64,000 bases of DNA, from the NCBI GenBank assembly GCA_963779685.1, contig CAVZZG010000003.1, positions 558,001 through 622,000 on the forward strand, in the 5' to 3' direction. Positions 63,200 through 64,000 of this stretch are shown here, piece after piece (position 1 is the first letter of the stretch; each line of letters opens with the position of its first letter). This stretch comes from CAVZZG01 sp963779685 (lineage in GTDB: Bacteria; Actinomycetota; Thermoleophilia; Gaiellales; F1-60-MAGs149). Below the pieces are notes generated by a model. The model was given only the letters and a program-made list of their open reading frames with translations. It did not search any database and was not told where the DNA came from. The position numbers were made by a program, and so were the translations under genes.

Positions 63200-63887
63200 C
63201 GCCGCCGAGCATCGCGGCACGCAGGCGGTCGAGCTGTGACTCGAGCGTCGCGTCGACGTCCCCGCCGGGTGTGCGCACGATCACGCCGCCGCGGCTGATA
63301 CGGCGGTCGCCGATCAGCTCGAGGTTCTTGAGCGTGCCCACCTGGGCCTGGAGGTCCTGAGAGGCACCCTCCACGAGCGCCAGGTCGTCCGGGTTGCAGA
63401 CCACCTGGACGTGGTCGCGGACGTAAGCCTTGCGCAGCGCGCCACGCAGCACGTCGGCGATCCGGTGCGGCTCCAGCTCGAGACTCGTCTGGAGGATCTT
63501 CTCGGCCACCTGCACCGCCAGTGCAACCAGCGCCGTCTCGGACTCTTCCAGCATCCGCGTCCGGGTCTCGGCGATCTCCCGCACCGCGCCCTCCGCGAAC
63601 CGGAACAGGTCGCTCAGCTCGCCCTCGGCACGCTGCAGCCCCTCCGCATACCCCGCCTCGTAGCCGGCGGTGCGTGCCTCGGTGGCGATCTGATCGGCCT
63701 GCGACCGAGCCGCCGAGACCAGTTCGGCGCCCTGCCGCTGAGCCGCCATCAGGAACGCGTTCAGCCCGGTGGCCGCCGGCGCGCGGCCGGCGACGTCGTC
63801 CAGCCCCGGAGGCTCGTCGAGTGGCACGACCTGCAGCCTGCGCGTGCCACCCGATGCGGCGCGCGCGATGATGCGCTGCTCAGGCAA
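63192..63887 (-). CDS. fliH: Flagellar export ATPase regulator FliH
   Basis: Peripheral stalk that holds FliI and links it to the C-ring. It has 231 residues from TTG 63887. The middle has Gly-spaced helical repeats typical of FliH (ARTAGYEAGYAEGLQRAEGEL), and the C-terminal domain has VALAVQVAEKILQTSLEL, VVCNPDDLALVE and RRISRGGVIVRTPGGDVDAT, shared with V/F-type stalk subunits. The start overlaps the fliG stop by 8 nt. Confidence 0.92.
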   Translation of the reverse strand: MPEQRIIARAASGGTRRLQVVPLDEPPGLDDVAGRAPAATGLNAFLMAAQRQGAELVSAARSQADQIATEARTAGYEAGYAEGLQRAEGELSDLFRFAEGAVREIAETRTRMLEESETALVALAVQVAEKILQTSLELEPHRIADVLRGALRKAYVRDHVQVVCNPDDLALVEGASQDLQAQVGTLKNLELIGDRRISRGGVIVRTPGGDVDATLESQLDRLRAAMLGGDG

Positions 63888-64000
63888 CCAGCTCGTCTTC
63901 CTGACCCGCGCCGCCGCGGGCGACCTGGATCTTGCCGGTCTCCTCGAGGCGGCGGACGATCGCCACGATGCGACCCTGCGCCTCCTCGACCGAGCGGCGC
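63880..64000 (-). CDS. fliG: Flagellar motor switch protein FliG, C-terminal fragment
   Basis: Only the last 40 codons are inside the window, and the gene continues beyond 64000. The visible end reads EEAQGRIVAIVRRLEETGKI followed by a short QVARGGAG and DELVA, the standard FliG C-terminus after the torque helix. It sits directly before fliH with a short overlap, the normal fliG-fliH-fliI order. Confidence 0.88.
   Translation of the reverse strand, partial: RRSVEEAQGRIVAIVRRLEETGKIQVARGGAGQEDELVA

Overview
The window is GC-rich, gene-dense DNA from a flagellated bacterium with a single membrane. No P- or L-ring genes are seen, and the flagellar peptidoglycan hydrolase is an SLT plus NlpC/P60 fusion. 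GC content, gene order, a caa3-type oxidase of the A2 class and many probable leaderless starts suggest an actinobacterium, most likely class Thermoleophilia. That placement is inference; no rRNA is present.

Layout. (1) 2-5215: a same-strand, tightly coupled one-carbon operon (corrinoid protein, MetV-like zinc protein, MetF, methyl-THF:corrinoid methyltransferase, RACo-type corrinoid reactivase, DUF1638). (2) 5216-6016: a gene-free gap with CACTTGG repeats, followed by a GMC oxidoreductase and an aldehyde dehydrogenase. (3) 8959-14860, minus strand: an HD-GYP protein and pstSCAB-phoU for phosphate uptake. (4) 14949-16051: a cupin protein and a membrane protein. (5) 16135-25365: an eight-gene catabolic operon with HyuA/HyuB cyclic-amide hydrolase, a three-subunit molybdenum hydroxylase, a CoxG-like protein and two SDR dehydrogenases. 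(6) 25426-28677: secreted and unusual small proteins (collagen-like, allene-oxide-cyclase-like, Hcp-like), tRNA-Pro and a saccharopine-dehydrogenase-like protein. (7) 28720-30864: a 22-bp tandem repeat, a small membrane protein and an APC permease. (8) 31025-42147: flagellar export genes fliPQR, flhB, flhA, flhF, four uncharacterised proteins, an RpoD-like sigma factor and a PilZ protein, with an NlpC/P60 gene and a cupin gene lying across the middle on the other strand. (9) 42169-45834: a flavoprotein reductase, a thioesterase, an MFS transporter and small membrane proteins. (10) 45976-53395: coxB-A-C cytochrome oxidase, membrane proteins, an ABC exporter and ctaB. (11) 53388-64000, minus strand: fliO, fliN, fliL, motB, motA, flbD, flgE, TIGR02530, flgD, fliK, SLT-NlpC, fliJ, fliI, fliH and the end of fliG.

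Regulation. Three sites with TCAAG-N15-(G/A)CCGATA precede flagellar genes (fliP, flhB, fliJ), and a one-mismatch copy precedes fliL; these look like sigma-28-type promoters. Many non-flagellar genes instead show a TANNNT hexamer 6-8 nt before the start codon and no Shine-Dalgarno sequence, which suggests leaderless mRNAs. One of these, hyuA, has no ATG, GTG or TTG start and would begin at ATC.

Three genes (collagen-like, flhB, coxA) each carry one apparent extra base that splits an otherwise full-length frame. This is more likely sequence error than true loss, but raw reads would be needed to settle it.
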